A DNA stretch of 64,000 bases, taken from contig NZ_WHNQ01000029.1 in assembly GCF_009362785.1 (NCBI RefSeq), forward strand, positions 28,915 through 92,914, given 5' to 3'. Positions 26,135 to 35,836 of the stretch are shown one piece after another. The stretch is from Paraburkholderia atlantica. GTDB lineage: Bacteria; Pseudomonadota; Gammaproteobacteria; Burkholderiales; Burkholderiaceae. A program made the position numbers and the translations under genes. The notes beneath the pieces were generated by a model. It was given only the letters and a program-made list of their open reading frames with translations, searched no databases and had not been told where the DNA came from. Every line of letters begins with the position of its first letter. The first letter of the stretch is position 1.

Positions 26135-27590
26135 TGCAAGGTGAATTGATGTGCCGGTGCTGCGCCGCATTTTCAAGCTAGATGAATATCAGGTGTCGCG
26201 CCGATCGGCATCTGGCCTGATCTTGAAAGCATTGTCAATAGCTTGCCTGTGCTATCAAGGAAACGCCAAGCGCTGCGATGTTGTGATGTCTGGAAGGGCG
26301 ATACAACGCAGCCCCGATTGAATTCTGAATCACTTTGGATGCGATAGAACTCTTTGGCTGGTTTGCGCGCCGCGCAAATCAAAACAGTCAAGTGGTGGTC
26401 CGCGCGGTCGCCAAAAATCTAGCTACTGCTACTTGTTGATAGTCGCTGCTCCGATTCTTTGCGCAGCTGCAACCCGGCCTCGCCGTCATAGATTAGATCT
26501 GATCCCGGCTATTCAACCCGGGCGGCTTTGTTGCACTCCAGGCCTCCATGGCTCGTCAGTGGTACGCTCACGGCGCACAAGCGTCTCATCCGTCTGGCAA
26601 TGTCATCGAGCATGCGCGGTTGAACGATTGTCAGCCGTTGTCCCAACGAATCGCCGCAGGAATGTGGTGCTCTGGCACGGTTTGCGTGGCCCCATCTGTA
26701 TCGGATTCCGATATCGGCTCGCACGCGAAGGTTATGCCTCGTTGAAAGCGGTCGATAAGAACTTGCGGCTAGTAGTATAAGAAATGTTGAATGCCAATTT
26801 GTTCTATAGTCTGCTAGCCTTCGGTACTATACCTAAAACGTGGCAGCGTTCGAGCGCGTTCAGCGTTGAGGTGGGCGGCGGCACCATGACATTAGTTTCG
26901 TTATCGTGGCAGCAGTGCTATGAACCGCGGGTTCGATGGCCATCTGCTATCCTGATAAGGAGTTTCTATGCCTAAAATCAAGAGGGGCATGTTTGGATGG
27001 GGCTGGCCGCAGTGCTAGCCGGAAGATCGCCGCTGGTCGCCTGCTGAGTACGCGGCGGCCTGTCAGTCTCGCGAAATCCTTCTGGGATTTACCGCTGCGC
27101 AACGTTTGACGGAGGGTCAGTGGGCGTTGCTTTTAACCGGTGACGAGCATGATTGTTGCTGTACTGATCAACGGCACAGGTACGAAACGGCCTAAGCAGC
27201 AAAACTCGTTGATCTGAGGTGCATGCTCGTCCAGGTGACTTCGCGTTTGACGGCCTTTCGGAGAATGGCCGTCGGTCGGACGCGGGCCATATGTATCGTC
27301 GGCCTAACTTCTAAAGATTGCGGTGCGGCGAACTCGTTTATGGGGTGCCGTCGCCCGTCGTCCTCCGCTTCAAGCGTCCCGCTGGCACTCATGAAGCACT
27401 AGAAATTCGGTTGCTTTTTTGACGACTGGAAAGCGTTAAGTCGCGCAGAGCAAGCTTTTTGAACTGGCCTCTCACGTTCCCGGCTCTTGTGTAATCGCTG
27501 TGCGCGAAATGGCGGGGCAGTGACATCTCACTTTGGCCGTCATTGTTGGTTGATAATCAAATGGGCCCTTTCGAAACCTTGGAGAACATC
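26135..27590. other. Accessory intergenic DNA
   Basis: About 1.45 kb with no intact gene of recognisable kind. It contains the amber-interrupted reading frame listed separately. The rest shows no motif I can name. Confidence 0.4.
26968..27195 (+). pseudogene. Short reading frame interrupted by an amber codon
   Basis: ATG 26968 has an ideal AAGGAG six bases upstream. It encodes MPKIKRGMFGWGWPQC, then TAG at 27016-27018, then a further 58 in-frame codons (beginning PEDRRWSPAEYAAACQSR, later with CCC) to a TAA at 27193. It is either a gene killed by one base change or a genuine 16-residue peptide. No homologue is recognised. Confidence 0.35.
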
Positions 27591-28019
27591 GTGGCAACAC
27601 TTGTAAACATTACCAGCGGTACTCCCGACGCCGTGCAAATTTGGGGATTCCATGATCTGTGTTGCGTGGACGACGTCGCGGCCGCTCTCAACACGATCGC
27701 TGCGGGGCTGAGCGGTGATGGTAATACGATTCATGTGATGTCAGGTACTCATGGATACTGCAGCGGACGGGTTGGTGCAGTAGCGACGCGGGAACAGAGG
27801 TTCGCGGAAGAAGATCGAGTTCTCGCTCACCCAATGACGAAGGACAACAACGCCGTTGCCGTGGTTGTCCACGACTTCAATACCGACAAGCTGCCGGCGC
27901 CCGACTACGTGTCTGCGGCGATGGCGAAGCTCAACGCGGATATCCGCTCAATCGTCAGGACCGACACCGGAAACCATGTATTCCTCCTCGCCTACTGCTG
28001 TAGTGCTGGTACGGAGTAG
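27591..28019 (+). CDS. Hypothetical cysteine-containing protein
   Basis: 142 residues from GTG 27591, which has GGAG six bases upstream; ATG 27561 is an alternative. It has paired cysteines at both ends (FHDLCCVDDV, LLAYCCSAGTE) and a central SGTHGYCSGRVGA. No signal peptide is seen. I do not recognise the family. Codon usage looks coding. It stands alone between non-coding stretches. Confidence 0.5.
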   Translation: MATLVNITSGTPDAVQIWGFHDLCCVDDVAAALNTIAAGLSGDGNTIHVMSGTHGYCSGRVGAVATREQRFAEEDRVLAHPMTKDNNAVAVVVHDFNTDKLPAPDYVSAAMAKLNADIRSIVRTDTGNHVFLLAYCCSAGTE

Positions 28020-28360
28020 ATTCGCAAACCGGGACAAGAGAGCAGGTGGGCTTGACCCCCCGAGCATGTGCCTATGGCGCAGCGCGAGCCGGTTAGACAC
28101 GCTTGTCCGTTCTGCAACCTTTGCAAGGTCCCGCATGCGCCATCGGGCTTGCCGCTGAACCGCGAGGCCACGCTGCTGCGTCGCTTCGGCGGTGAACTGC
28201 GTTGCAAACCATACAGAAATTGCTCATATACGTACCGAAGAAACGGGGCGCTCAAACTACGAGCGAAGCGGCTGGTGGCAATGCTCGCACGTATTAGAAT
28301 GCAGAAATGCAGCCATTTAATCAGTGTGCGCCTTTATTTTTAGTTGATACGCTGTTCACG
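28020..28360. other. Intergenic stretch
   Basis: 340 bases. A plus-strand frame with CPFCNLCKVP is present but has no ribosome site and no recognisable homology. Nothing else seen. Confidence 0.3.
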
Positions 28361-28555
28361 ATGCATAAAAGACACATTCATAAACTTCTCGACCTTGCTC
28401 ACGAAGAAGCCTACGCTTTCGTTGAGGAAAATCCAGCGCGAGCTTTCAAAGAATCGGAAGAGCTCTTTGATGAAATGTTCTTTCATTCGCTTTCGCGTCA
28501 CATTGGTGAAATGACAATCGCAGAAGTATCCACCCGTATTCGCGAAGGAGAATGA
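28361..28555 (+). CDS. Small hypothetical helical protein
   Basis: 64 residues, MHKRHIHKLLDLAHEEAYAF at the start, rich in charged helical sequence (FKESEELFDEMFFH). No obvious ribosome site precedes ATG 28361. Unrecognised; composition favours a real protein. Confidence 0.4.
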   Translation: MHKRHIHKLLDLAHEEAYAFVEENPARAFKESEELFDEMFFHSLSRHIGEMTIAEVSTRIREGE

Positions 28556-28794
28556 GAACGAAACCTAATCTATCAGTTGGGCTCTGAGAAGTCAGAGAGT
28601 CACTGTGACATTGCTGAATTGACCGAGTACGATCGCGTGCTTAGGATGCGAGATCGCCGTGACCCACGGTCTTCGCTTCCCAGCGGCGGTCATCAGTTGC
28701 GCGATGTCCTATGCTTCAGGTTTCGGTTCAGTCTGTGTGATATCAAAGCGCTGCTGTTCAAGTAAGAGTAGCGTTAGTTGCGGACCGCTCCGAC

Positions 28795-29406
28795 TTACGG
28801 ACCTGATGGCTGGAAAATGACAAAGGACAAACACCATGACGAAAAACTCCGATGCCGCAACGAGGGGAAGCCGTCCGTAGTGGTGTGGAAGCCCTTGCGA
28901 TGAGGCTGACGTGAACCGGGCGTTATCCCGTTGACGATGGTCGTCAACCTGACAGCTAGGGATGAGTGACATGGCCTTAACAAAAACCGCATTGCGAAGA
29001 GCACGGTGTGAAGCGTATCAGCTTGTACCGATTGCCCGGCAGGTTCTGTCCGAATGTCGCGATGCAACCAGTCCGACTGGTTGGCTCGATTGAATCGAGC
29101 GTGGACGATCGTGTAACCCGTTCGAATGTTTCCGCCTCGCCGACAAATGTCGTGCGTGGGTTGGGGTGGTCGGATCTGCGTAATAAACCGACGCCCGCAC
29201 GACGGTTGGCGTCTTGACTCCCTCCGCCACTTCGGGGGTGGCCGCGATGGTGCGGTCGATGGAGTAAGGGTACCGGGCGGTGCAGACTGGCCGAATGCGA
29301 ATGGTTGACTTGCCTCCTTGTCAGTAAGCGGCGGTGCCACATCGTCTCCATTGCATCCGGCCAACTGGATTGCTACTGATACGAGCAGAACAGCCGCCCC
29401 CAACAT
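28795..29406 (-). pseudogene. Decayed lipoprotein gene
   Basis: The N-terminus (MLGAAVLLVSVAIQLAGCNG) is a clear lipoprotein signal with a lipobox. After about 50 residues the frame becomes arginine-rich and unlike a protein, while a neighbouring frame has protein-like GVKTPTVVRASVYYADP. This points to frameshifts in a former exported lipoprotein. The original family is not recognisable. Surrounding bases 28,556-29,765 contain no other supportable gene. Confidence 0.45.
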
Positions 29407-29765
29407 CGCACGAAAGGATGCTCAACTCCGCTGGCGGCCCGTTGTACTCATGCTTTTCGAACTAGAATTGCATTAGCTGTTCGGGGATTGCGACGTCGTC
29501 AGCGGCGAGGTCCGGAACTCGCTCGCAACCTTCGGCACGGATTGATGTGTACCCCTGCATGAAGGTAGACGCGACATTGACGATACCGGGATTGCCTTCC
29601 GCACCGAACACGCACGAAGTCATGGTCTGCATGTTGTTGAGAAGATGCTATGCACCGTGCCGGAAGGATTGAGCATTACAAAGCTGACCACGCATTTCGA
29701 TTGGGCATGCGGAAAAGCTCCAATGAATCGTGGGAGTTCCCCTTCTAGTGACGAATTGCTGTCTG

Positions 29766-30269
29766 TCAATTCGTCAGTTTGCGATTGCCGTGTTCTGACT
29801 GCGCGAGTAAGGCTTCGACGACCTCGAAACCGATGCAATCAATCGGGTCCAGCCAGCGTAGTTTGGCAATCAGCTTCAGTGCAAGGGCCCGTTCGCCACG
29901 CCGTACGCTGATGAACGCAAGCGCCTTCAGCGTAAAGAGCCAAAAGCGCGGCGGCCCGGGAATGGAGAAGTCCGCGTCGCCCGGCTGCACCGCGCACCAA
30001 TCACCGCTGATCGACGCTTCCCAGGCAGCGACCGCCAAAGCCCTCGTTGCAACTCTATGCGCCTCGCCAAGTTCTCCCCGGTTTGCATGGAACTTATATA
30101 GCAGATAGTAGGGTGGCAGGCAGCGCGGATAGGACAGGATGGCAGTCCACAACGCGGCGGCCACATCGTCATCGCTGCCGCGGCGGGTTCTCTCGATCAG
30201 CTGTAGTACGCCGGCCGGGACTTCACCGCCGAATAGATCCGTCGACTCGATACCAGTAATGAGATTCAT
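29766..30269 (-). CDS. Helical-repeat protein downstream of fixX
   Basis: 167 residues from ATG 30269. Repeated helix pairs (AALWTAILSYPRCLPPYYLL, YKFHANRGELGEAHRVATRA, RFWLFTLKALAFISVRRGER) suggest a TPR-like fold. It follows fixX by about 60 bases in the same direction, so it is likely the last gene of the nifVW-fixABCX transcript. Function unknown; probably a protein-protein adaptor. Confidence 0.65.
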   Translation of the reverse strand: MNLITGIESTDLFGGEVPAGVLQLIERTRRGSDDDVAAALWTAILSYPRCLPPYYLLYKFHANRGELGEAHRVATRALAVAAWEASISGDWCAVQPGDADFSIPGPPRFWLFTLKALAFISVRRGERALALKLIAKLRWLDPIDCIGFEVVEALLAQSEHGNRKLTN

Positions 30270-30328
30270 CAAAGTTTCTCCGGATGTGATAAGGCGCTCA
30301 GCCGCGGAGCGATACTGAGCTTGTTCGT

Positions 30329-30631
30329 TTAGCCGAATTTGAACTGTATGCCATATCCCCCGCGCGGATAGGCCCATTCAACATTATGGTGGTCGGTGCA
30401 CAAAATGCGGCAACTACCGCATTCGAGGCAGCCGTCGGTGACCAACGTGACTGAGCCGTCGTTCTCGTTCCGATAGCAGGAGGCGGGACACACGAATGTA
30501 CAGCTCTTTTCTGTGCAATCGTTTGTGCAAATGTCCACGTCTTTTATGCGGACGTGCGGCCGCCCGACGTCCACTCGGTAGCGATTTTGAAACAGCTTTT
30601 CGTCGATGTTGGCAGTGATCGTATTATTCAT
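30329..30631 (-). CDS. fixX: FixX ferredoxin-like protein
   Basis: 100 residues with CTEKSCTFVCPASC and CLECGSCRILC. It carries electrons between FixC and ubiquinone in the electron-bifurcating FixABCX complex. Its start overlaps the fixC stop by four bases. Confidence 0.96.
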   Translation of the reverse strand: MNNTITANIDEKLFQNRYRVDVGRPHVRIKDVDICTNDCTEKSCTFVCPASCYRNENDGSVTLVTDGCLECGSCRILCTDHHNVEWAYPRGGYGIQFKFG

Positions 30632-31941
30632 CGGAAAGCCCTCCAGAATTTGTATGCGTCGCCGATCAGCCCTGCCACTGAGCGACTTTTACGGAAGCTG
30701 GTTATGACCTCGCGCTTCTTGGTCTTCTTGTCGATGCCATCGACCGTCATCATAGTGCGGGCCGCTTTCGCGACGAGATCAGGGTATGTGGTAAAGAACT
30801 GGGGATTATGGTGTAAGACCTTCGGCATATCGCGGTACTTGTGCAAGTCCTTCATCACGAAACTCTTGTCTAGCGCGTCCTTATACGCTGACAGCGTGCT
30901 GGCACGGTAGCCGTGGCGGCCGGCCGCTTTGGCGGCTATTGCTGTCTCGGCGGCGAGGCGCCCCGTCGTCATTGCGAGATTCGAGCCTTCTCGGTGCGCG
31001 GCGTTGACGAAGCCGCCCGAGTCACCGACGATCATCCAGCCGTTACCGTATACTTGCGGGATCGCATTAAACCCTCCTTCGGGAATGAGATGCGCGCAGT
31101 ACTCCTTCATCTCGCCACCCGCGATAAGGGGAGCGATGGACGGGTGACGCTTCATTTTCTCGAGAAGCAGATACGGGGTTGTGCGATTAGAGTTTTTCTT
31201 GAAGTCGCTCAGCATACAGCCGACGCCGATCGTCAGCGACTCCTTGTTCGTGTAAAGAAACCCAGTTCCTGCCATGCCATCTGTGATTCGTCCAACCATC
31301 TCTATTACAACGCCTTCTTGATCGGCAACGTTAAACCTCTCGCGAATTGTCTCCTCGGGCATGAAGAGGATCTCTTTCACAGCTAGTGCGACGTTGCGCG
31401 CTTCGATCTCACCATGAAAGCCCGCTTTGCGGGCCAAAGTTGAGTTGACGCCGTCAGCGAGAATCACGACATCCGCATAAACTTCGCCGTGTTCGCGGTC
31501 GCACTGGACGCCGACAACTTGGTCTCCGTCAAGAATCAGGTCATTCACCGTAGTCTCGCAGATCAGTAAGGCACCGGCCTCACGGACCTTCGACGAAAAC
31601 CACTTGTCGAATTGCGCCCGTATGATCGTGTAGCGGTTATACGGTGGGTTGTTATAGTCGTCGCTACGCGTGTGTGTGCCCACAAACGAAGTATCGTCGA
31701 GCATCCACATGCGCTGTTCAATGATGTGGCGCTCAAGTGGCGCGTCGTCACGGAAGTCTGGGATGATTTCTTCAAGTGCATTGGCGTAAAGAATCGCACC
31801 TTGAACGTTCTTGCTACCGGGATATTCGCCGCGTTCGATTTGAAGTACTTTGAGTCCACCTTTAGCCATAACATAGGCCGCAGCGTTGCCCGACGGTCCG
31901 GCACCCACGACGATCGCGTCGAATTGCGACGATTCTCTCAT
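30628..31941 (-). CDS. fixC: FixC flavoprotein (ETF-quinone oxidoreductase type)
   Basis: 437 residues. N-terminal FAD-binding FDAIVVGAGPSGNAAAYVMA, then GEYPGSKNVQGA, and a GDSGGFVNAAHREGSNLAM second FAD segment. It accepts electrons from FixAB and with FixX passes them to quinone, while FixAB reduces ferredoxin or flavodoxin for nitrogenase. It overlaps fixB and fixX by four bases each. Confidence 0.97.
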   Translation of the reverse strand: MRESSQFDAIVVGAGPSGNAAAYVMAKGGLKVLQIERGEYPGSKNVQGAILYANALEEIIPDFRDDAPLERHIIEQRMWMLDDTSFVGTHTRSDDYNNPPYNRYTIIRAQFDKWFSSKVREAGALLICETTVNDLILDGDQVVGVQCDREHGEVYADVVILADGVNSTLARKAGFHGEIEARNVALAVKEILFMPEETIRERFNVADQEGVVIEMVGRITDGMAGTGFLYTNKESLTIGVGCMLSDFKKNSNRTTPYLLLEKMKRHPSIAPLIAGGEMKEYCAHLIPEGGFNAIPQVYGNGWMIVGDSGGFVNAAHREGSNLAMTTGRLAAETAIAAKAAGRHGYRASTLSAYKDALDKSFVMKDLHKYRDMPKVLHHNPQFFTTYPDLVAKAARTMMTVDGIDKKTKKREVITSFRKSRSVAGLIGDAYKFWRAFR

Positions 31942-33056
31942 CTAACTCTCCTGGTGTCTCGCATTTGCCGAAGTGCCAAGTGTTCCTTGCAGGCGTGCGT
32001 TAGCGCGGGCAGCAACTGCAGTGCGTCCCCAACGATGCCGTAATGCGCGCAATCGAAAATAGGTGCGTTGGGATCGGTGTTGATTGCGACAATCACGTCC
32101 GAGCTTTCCATGCCGACGCGATGCTGGATTGCCCCCGAGATGCCGGCTGCGATATAAAGTTTTGGCCGCACGGTTTTGCCAGTTTGCCCGACTTGTCGAT
32201 CCGCCTCGACCCAACCTGCCTGCACGCACGGGCGCGTAGCGCCGACTTCACCACGGAGTACGCGCGCCAGATCAAACGCGAGTCGAAAATTCTCCGGAGT
32301 TTTGAGACCCTTGCCGCCGCTGACGATCACATCCGCATACGGAAGGTTGATCTGAGAACTCGTCGTATCGGCGACAAAGTCGAGCAATTTGGTGGCAATG
32401 TCGGCTTCGACGAGCCCCAGTGTTTCCTGCACGACCTCGCCGACGCGGCCTTCTTGCGCTGAGGGCATCGCCATGACCCGTGGGCGTACCGTCGCCATCT
32501 GCGGGCGATATGCAAGCGTCATGATCGTGCAGAGCAATGAGCCGCCAAACGTCGGACGGGTGGCCGCCAGTGACCGGGAGGTCGGATCGATGTTCAGTTC
32601 GGTGCAGTCGGCGGTGAGCCCAGTGAGCAGGGTTGTCGCAACGGAGCCGGCGAGATCCCGGCCCATCGAGGTCGCGCCGAGCAGTAGAATTTCAGGGTGG
32701 TATTTGTTGACCAGATCGGTCAGCCCCTTCGTGAATGGCTCATTGCGATAGCCACGCAACACTGGGTCGTGAATGACATAGGCTTTGTCTGCTCCAAGGC
32801 TGAACGCCTCAGTTGAAAACTTTTCGAGGGGCTCATCCGTGCCGCCGAGCACCGCCACGCAGACGTTGCTGCCAAGTTTGTCTGCAAGCTTGCGCGCCTC
32901 GCCGAGCAGTTCCCAAGACACGCTATGCACGTGGCCGCGGTCGTGCTCAAGGAAGACCCAGACACCGGTGTAGTTTTTCAGATGTTCGGGTAGCTCCAGG
33001 TTGCGGCCTCCGGCATTCAAGGCCGGCTGCTTTTTCGCGGCAACGGTCGAGTTCAT
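31938..33056 (-). CDS. fixB: FixB, electron-transfer flavoprotein alpha subunit
   Basis: 372 residues. WVFLEHDRGHVHSVSWELLG near the start and the C-terminal FAD-binding PKLYIAAGISGAIQHRVGM and AINTDPNAPIFDCAHYGIVG motifs are typical. Forms FixAB. Overlaps neighbours by four bases. Confidence 0.97.
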   Translation of the reverse strand: MNSTVAAKKQPALNAGGRNLELPEHLKNYTGVWVFLEHDRGHVHSVSWELLGEARKLADKLGSNVCVAVLGGTDEPLEKFSTEAFSLGADKAYVIHDPVLRGYRNEPFTKGLTDLVNKYHPEILLLGATSMGRDLAGSVATTLLTGLTADCTELNIDPTSRSLAATRPTFGGSLLCTIMTLAYRPQMATVRPRVMAMPSAQEGRVGEVVQETLGLVEADIATKLLDFVADTTSSQINLPYADVIVSGGKGLKTPENFRLAFDLARVLRGEVGATRPCVQAGWVEADRQVGQTGKTVRPKLYIAAGISGAIQHRVGMESSDVIVAINTDPNAPIFDCAHYGIVGDALQLLPALTHACKEHLALRQMRDTRRVR

Positions 33057-33901
33057 AAGGTCCTCTTCATTAGCACGTCTGCCTCCAAAGTCGGATGGCG
33101 AGCGAACATCCTATGCACCAGATCCAACGAGACGCCGCGCAGGCTCGCCATATCCACTGTGAGCATCTCGGCTTTTTGCTCGCGCGGTGTTGGGCCGAAC
33201 ACTTTGCTCACTACGGTATGTGAGCCTTTCAGCCCAATTTTGCTAACGTCCTCGATGCCGGCCTGCTCGCGATTCCATTTCCGTACCGGAAAAGCTGCCG
33301 CGTGGATCATTCTGGGCAGCGACGCGAAGCGAAGTTCGTTGGTGTTCTCAAGCATCGTCACCAAGCATGGCAATCGAGTTTTGAGTACGTGTACGCCGCC
33401 TTCTGCGCGACGCTCGACGACGATCGAGCGTGCGGTGAGGTCGATTTCCACGATCCTGGACACGTAGGTGAGCAACTGGAAGCCCATGCGTGTAGCGATG
33501 CCGGGGCCGACCTGAGCAGTGTCGCCGTCGATAGTCTGCTTGCCAGTAAAGATCATATCGACGGGCTGTTCCTTGGCGATTTGTCGGATCGCGGTAGCCA
33601 GCGCATATGACGTTGCCAGCGTGTCGGCGCCAGCGAAAGCGCGATCGGTGACGAGTACAGCCTCGTCGGCCCCATAGCTGACGCATTTGCGAAGTGCGTC
33701 TTCAGCCTGCGGCGGCCCCATGCATAGTGTGGTTACAGTACCGTCAAAGAGGTCCTTTAGCCTCAACGCTTCCTCCAGCGAGAACAGATCGTACGGGTTT
33801 ACGATGGCTGGGACGCCTTGACGCATGATGGTGTTGGTGACAGGGTGAACGCGGATCTGTGCCGAGTCCGGTACCTGCTTGATGCAAACGACAATATGCA
33901 T
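33053..33901 (-). CDS. fixA: FixA, electron-transfer flavoprotein beta subunit
   Basis: 282 residues, MHIVVCIKQVPDSAQIRVHP at the start and NPYDLFSLEEALRLKD, YGADEAVLVTDRAFAGADT, FTGKQTIDGDTAQVGPGIA as ETF-beta marks. It bifurcates NADH electrons with FixB. It begins 14 bases after nifW. Confidence 0.97.
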   Translation of the reverse strand: MHIVVCIKQVPDSAQIRVHPVTNTIMRQGVPAIVNPYDLFSLEEALRLKDLFDGTVTTLCMGPPQAEDALRKCVSYGADEAVLVTDRAFAGADTLATSYALATAIRQIAKEQPVDMIFTGKQTIDGDTAQVGPGIATRMGFQLLTYVSRIVEIDLTARSIVVERRAEGGVHVLKTRLPCLVTMLENTNELRFASLPRMIHAAAFPVRKWNREQAGIEDVSKIGLKGSHTVVSKVFGPTPREQKAEMLTVDMASLRGVSLDLVHRMFARHPTLEADVLMKRTL

Positions 33902-33915
33902 TGGGTACTCCGGGG

Positions 33916-34254
33916 TCAGGCGTCGCCGCGTGCTGGCAGCGACGCGCGCAGCTGGTCAAGTGGGACGACCCGCCGTCCGTCCGCTTCCTGAAAGACTCTG
34001 AAAACCTTTTGCTCTGCGGGCGTGGACAAGACGAAGTCGTTGTAGGCCGTATTCAGTAAACATCGATAGATAGAGAACATAGCCGCCGCGTTATTACGCG
34101 GTAGCGCCTTCTGTTGCTCGATGTACTGAAAAAAACGCTTGAGAATGTGCAGGCGGCTGACGTTCACTACCTTCTCATCGTATGAAATGTCAAAGAATCG
34201 CAGGAAGTCTTCCGCGGACGACAGGCGATGCAGTTGTTCGATAACTTCTTGCAC
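33916..34254 (-). CDS. nifW: NifW, nitrogenase-stabilising protein
   Basis: 112 residues from GTG 34254, which follows AGGAG by seven bases; an upstream in-frame ATG lacks a site and adds unrelated residues. LHRLSSAEDFLRFFDISYD and FSIYRCLLNTAYNDFVLST fit NifW, which interacts with and protects the MoFe protein or assists its maturation. It is 41 bases after nifV. Confidence 0.93.
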   Translation of the reverse strand: MQEVIEQLHRLSSAEDFLRFFDISYDEKVVNVSRLHILKRFFQYIEQQKALPRNNAAAMFSIYRCLLNTAYNDFVLSTPAEQKVFRVFQEADGRRVVPLDQLRASLPARGDA

Positions 34255-34295
34255 GTAGTTTCTCCTATTGGACCAATGCGCACCCGATGACGGCC

Positions 34296-35432
34296 TCAAG
34301 ACACCTTAACTCGGGTGCCACGTGCTTGCGTCAGGAAGCGATGCAGATCGGCTGTCCCCGGGGCCTGTTTGTACTGTGTGGCAAATGACCGGATACGTGC
34401 AAGCAACTGGGGCACAAGCCGCTCAGACACTTTGACGCCAAGAGCGTCGTAGGCGTCACGCACACTTTGGGATCCAGAATGTTTGCCGAGTATCGTCGAC
34501 CGGTGCCGGCCTAGTTCTGCGGGATCGAATCCCTCGTAGGTCGTGGGGTGCTTCGAAAGGCCGTCGGTATGAATGCCTGACTCGTGCGTAAAGACGTCCC
34601 TACCAACAATGCTCTTGTTGGAGGAAATAGCGCGGCCAGACGCCCGTTCGACCAGCGATGAGATGTCGCATAACGCAGTTGCGTCAATGCCGGTGTCTCG
34701 TCGGAGCAGATGTCGCGTACCCATGACGACTTCCTCAAGCGCTGCATTGCCGGCCCGCTCACCCAGGCCGTTGACGGTAGTGCTGGCGTGGGTCGCCCCT
34801 GCCGAGAGGGCCGCTAGCGTGTTGGCGGTGGCGAGTCCGAGGTCGTCGTGCGAATGGATTTCGATTTCCAGGTCCACGGCGGCGCGAATTGCTGCGATAG
34901 CGTGGAATGTCTTGAAAGGATCCAATATGCCTACGGTGTCCGCAAATCGAACGCGCTGAGCCCCATGCTGCTCTGCGCATCGCGCAACTTCTAAGATGAA
35001 CGAGGGGTCCGCACGCGAGGCGTCTTCCATACCGAGGGAGATCTTGGGGTGGCTTTTCGCAGCCTTACCAATGACGCGTGCGATGCGCGCTAGCACCCAA
35101 CTACGCGGCTGTCGTAGCTTGTGTTGCAAGTGAATATCCGATACCGGGACCGAAAGATGAATCATGTCGGCATCGCAGCGTAATGCCGCGCTGAGGTCCT
35201 CGTCGGTGAGTCGCCCCCAAACCATCAGACGAGCGTCGAGGTTCATGTCGACAATCGCATCAATGCACGCCATTTCGTCTTCGCCCATGGCTGGAATGCC
35301 GATATCGAGTTCGGAGACGCCAGCTTGCGACAGCGCGGCGGCAATCGCGCACTTTTCCTCTGTGCGAAATGCGACGCCAGCGGTTTGCTCGCCGTCGCGG
35401 AGTGTCGTGTCATTGATGATTGGGTTGCTCAT
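34296..35432 (-). CDS. nifV: NifV homocitrate synthase
   Basis: 378 residues. INDTTLRDGEQTAGVAF is the metal-binding start of the family; IEIHSHDDLGLATANTLAAL and NGLGERAGNAALEEVVMGT follow. It condenses acetyl-CoA and 2-oxoglutarate to give homocitrate, the organic part of FeMo-cofactor. Most alpha-rhizobia lack it and take homocitrate from the host. ATG 35432 gives the family-typical N-terminus. A sigma-54 promoter lies 32 bases upstream. Confidence 0.95.
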   Translation of the reverse strand: MSNPIINDTTLRDGEQTAGVAFRTEEKCAIAAALSQAGVSELDIGIPAMGEDEMACIDAIVDMNLDARLMVWGRLTDEDLSAALRCDADMIHLSVPVSDIHLQHKLRQPRSWVLARIARVIGKAAKSHPKISLGMEDASRADPSFILEVARCAEQHGAQRVRFADTVGILDPFKTFHAIAAIRAAVDLEIEIHSHDDLGLATANTLAALSAGATHASTTVNGLGERAGNAALEEVVMGTRHLLRRDTGIDATALCDISSLVERASGRAISSNKSIVGRDVFTHESGIHTDGLSKHPTTYEGFDPAELGRHRSTILGKHSGSQSVRDAYDALGVKVSERLVPQLLARIRSFATQYKQAPGTADLHRFLTQARGTRVKVS

Positions 35433-35463
35433 GTCGGATCGCTTCAGTTGTTGGCCATGGATC

Positions 35464-35478
35464 GCAAACGTTGTGCCA
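35464..35478 (-). promoter_or_regulatory. Sigma-54 promoter of nifV-nifW-fixABCX
   Basis: Minus-strand TGGCACAACGTTTGC has GG-N10-GC spacing and nearly the full consensus. It points at nifV. Confidence 0.88.
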
Positions 35479-35664
35479 GGTGATGGTCTACAGGTCAAAA
35501 CAACGCTTTGCGGCACCCTGTCGGCGCCACACGAACGGCCGAAGCTTGCCCTTTAGGCGGAGGATCGCGGATGCCCCACGCGCGCAATGCGGCAGTGCCG
35601 GGTGATTGAGAGCGTATAGTGGCCTACCAAAAGCAATTTGTGCTCACGACGAGTGCGTTATTTT

Positions 35665-35680
35665 TGTCGTGACAGCGACA
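35665..35680. promoter_or_regulatory. NifA upstream activator sequence between nifV and nifB
   Basis: TGT-CGTGACAGCG-ACA is an exact TGT-N10-ACA. It is 99 bases before the nifB -24 element and 187 bases before the nifV one, so NifA here could serve both by looping. Confidence 0.8.
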
Positions 35681-35778
35681 GAATACGGCTTGGTTGTCGG
35701 CTTTTGGTCAAGACGCGTAGGAAGAACATTGAGTTGGTTGGCCAACTCACGTACCGATACCAATGGAGTTCGAGTGAG

Positions 35779-35794
35779 TGGCATGGATTTCGCT
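35779..35794 (+). promoter_or_regulatory. Sigma-54 promoter of nifB
   Basis: TGGCATG-GATT-TCGCT, GG and GC ten bases apart. The transcript would start about 30 bases before the nifB ATG at 35837. Confidence 0.85.
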
Positions 35795-35836
35795 GATAAA
35801 GCCGGCGAACCACTGGAGGCTTTGGAGAGAACATCC

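Noticed and set aside
26673..26690. TGGCACGGTTTGC resembling a sigma-54 promoter
   Set aside because: GG and GC are only eight bases apart instead of ten, and no gene follows at a sensible distance.
26968..27195. Amber codon read as pyrrolysine or selenocysteine-like recoding
   Set aside because: No recoding machinery or stem-loop seen; a stop mutation is simpler.
28068..28343. Small CXXC protein (CPFCNLCK)
   Set aside because: No ribosome site, arginine-rich random composition.
35620..35635. Second -24/-12-like element (TGGCCTACCAAAAGC) upstream of nifB
   Set aside because: Spacing fits but the -12 half is poor, and the better element at 35779 is correctly placed after the NifA site.
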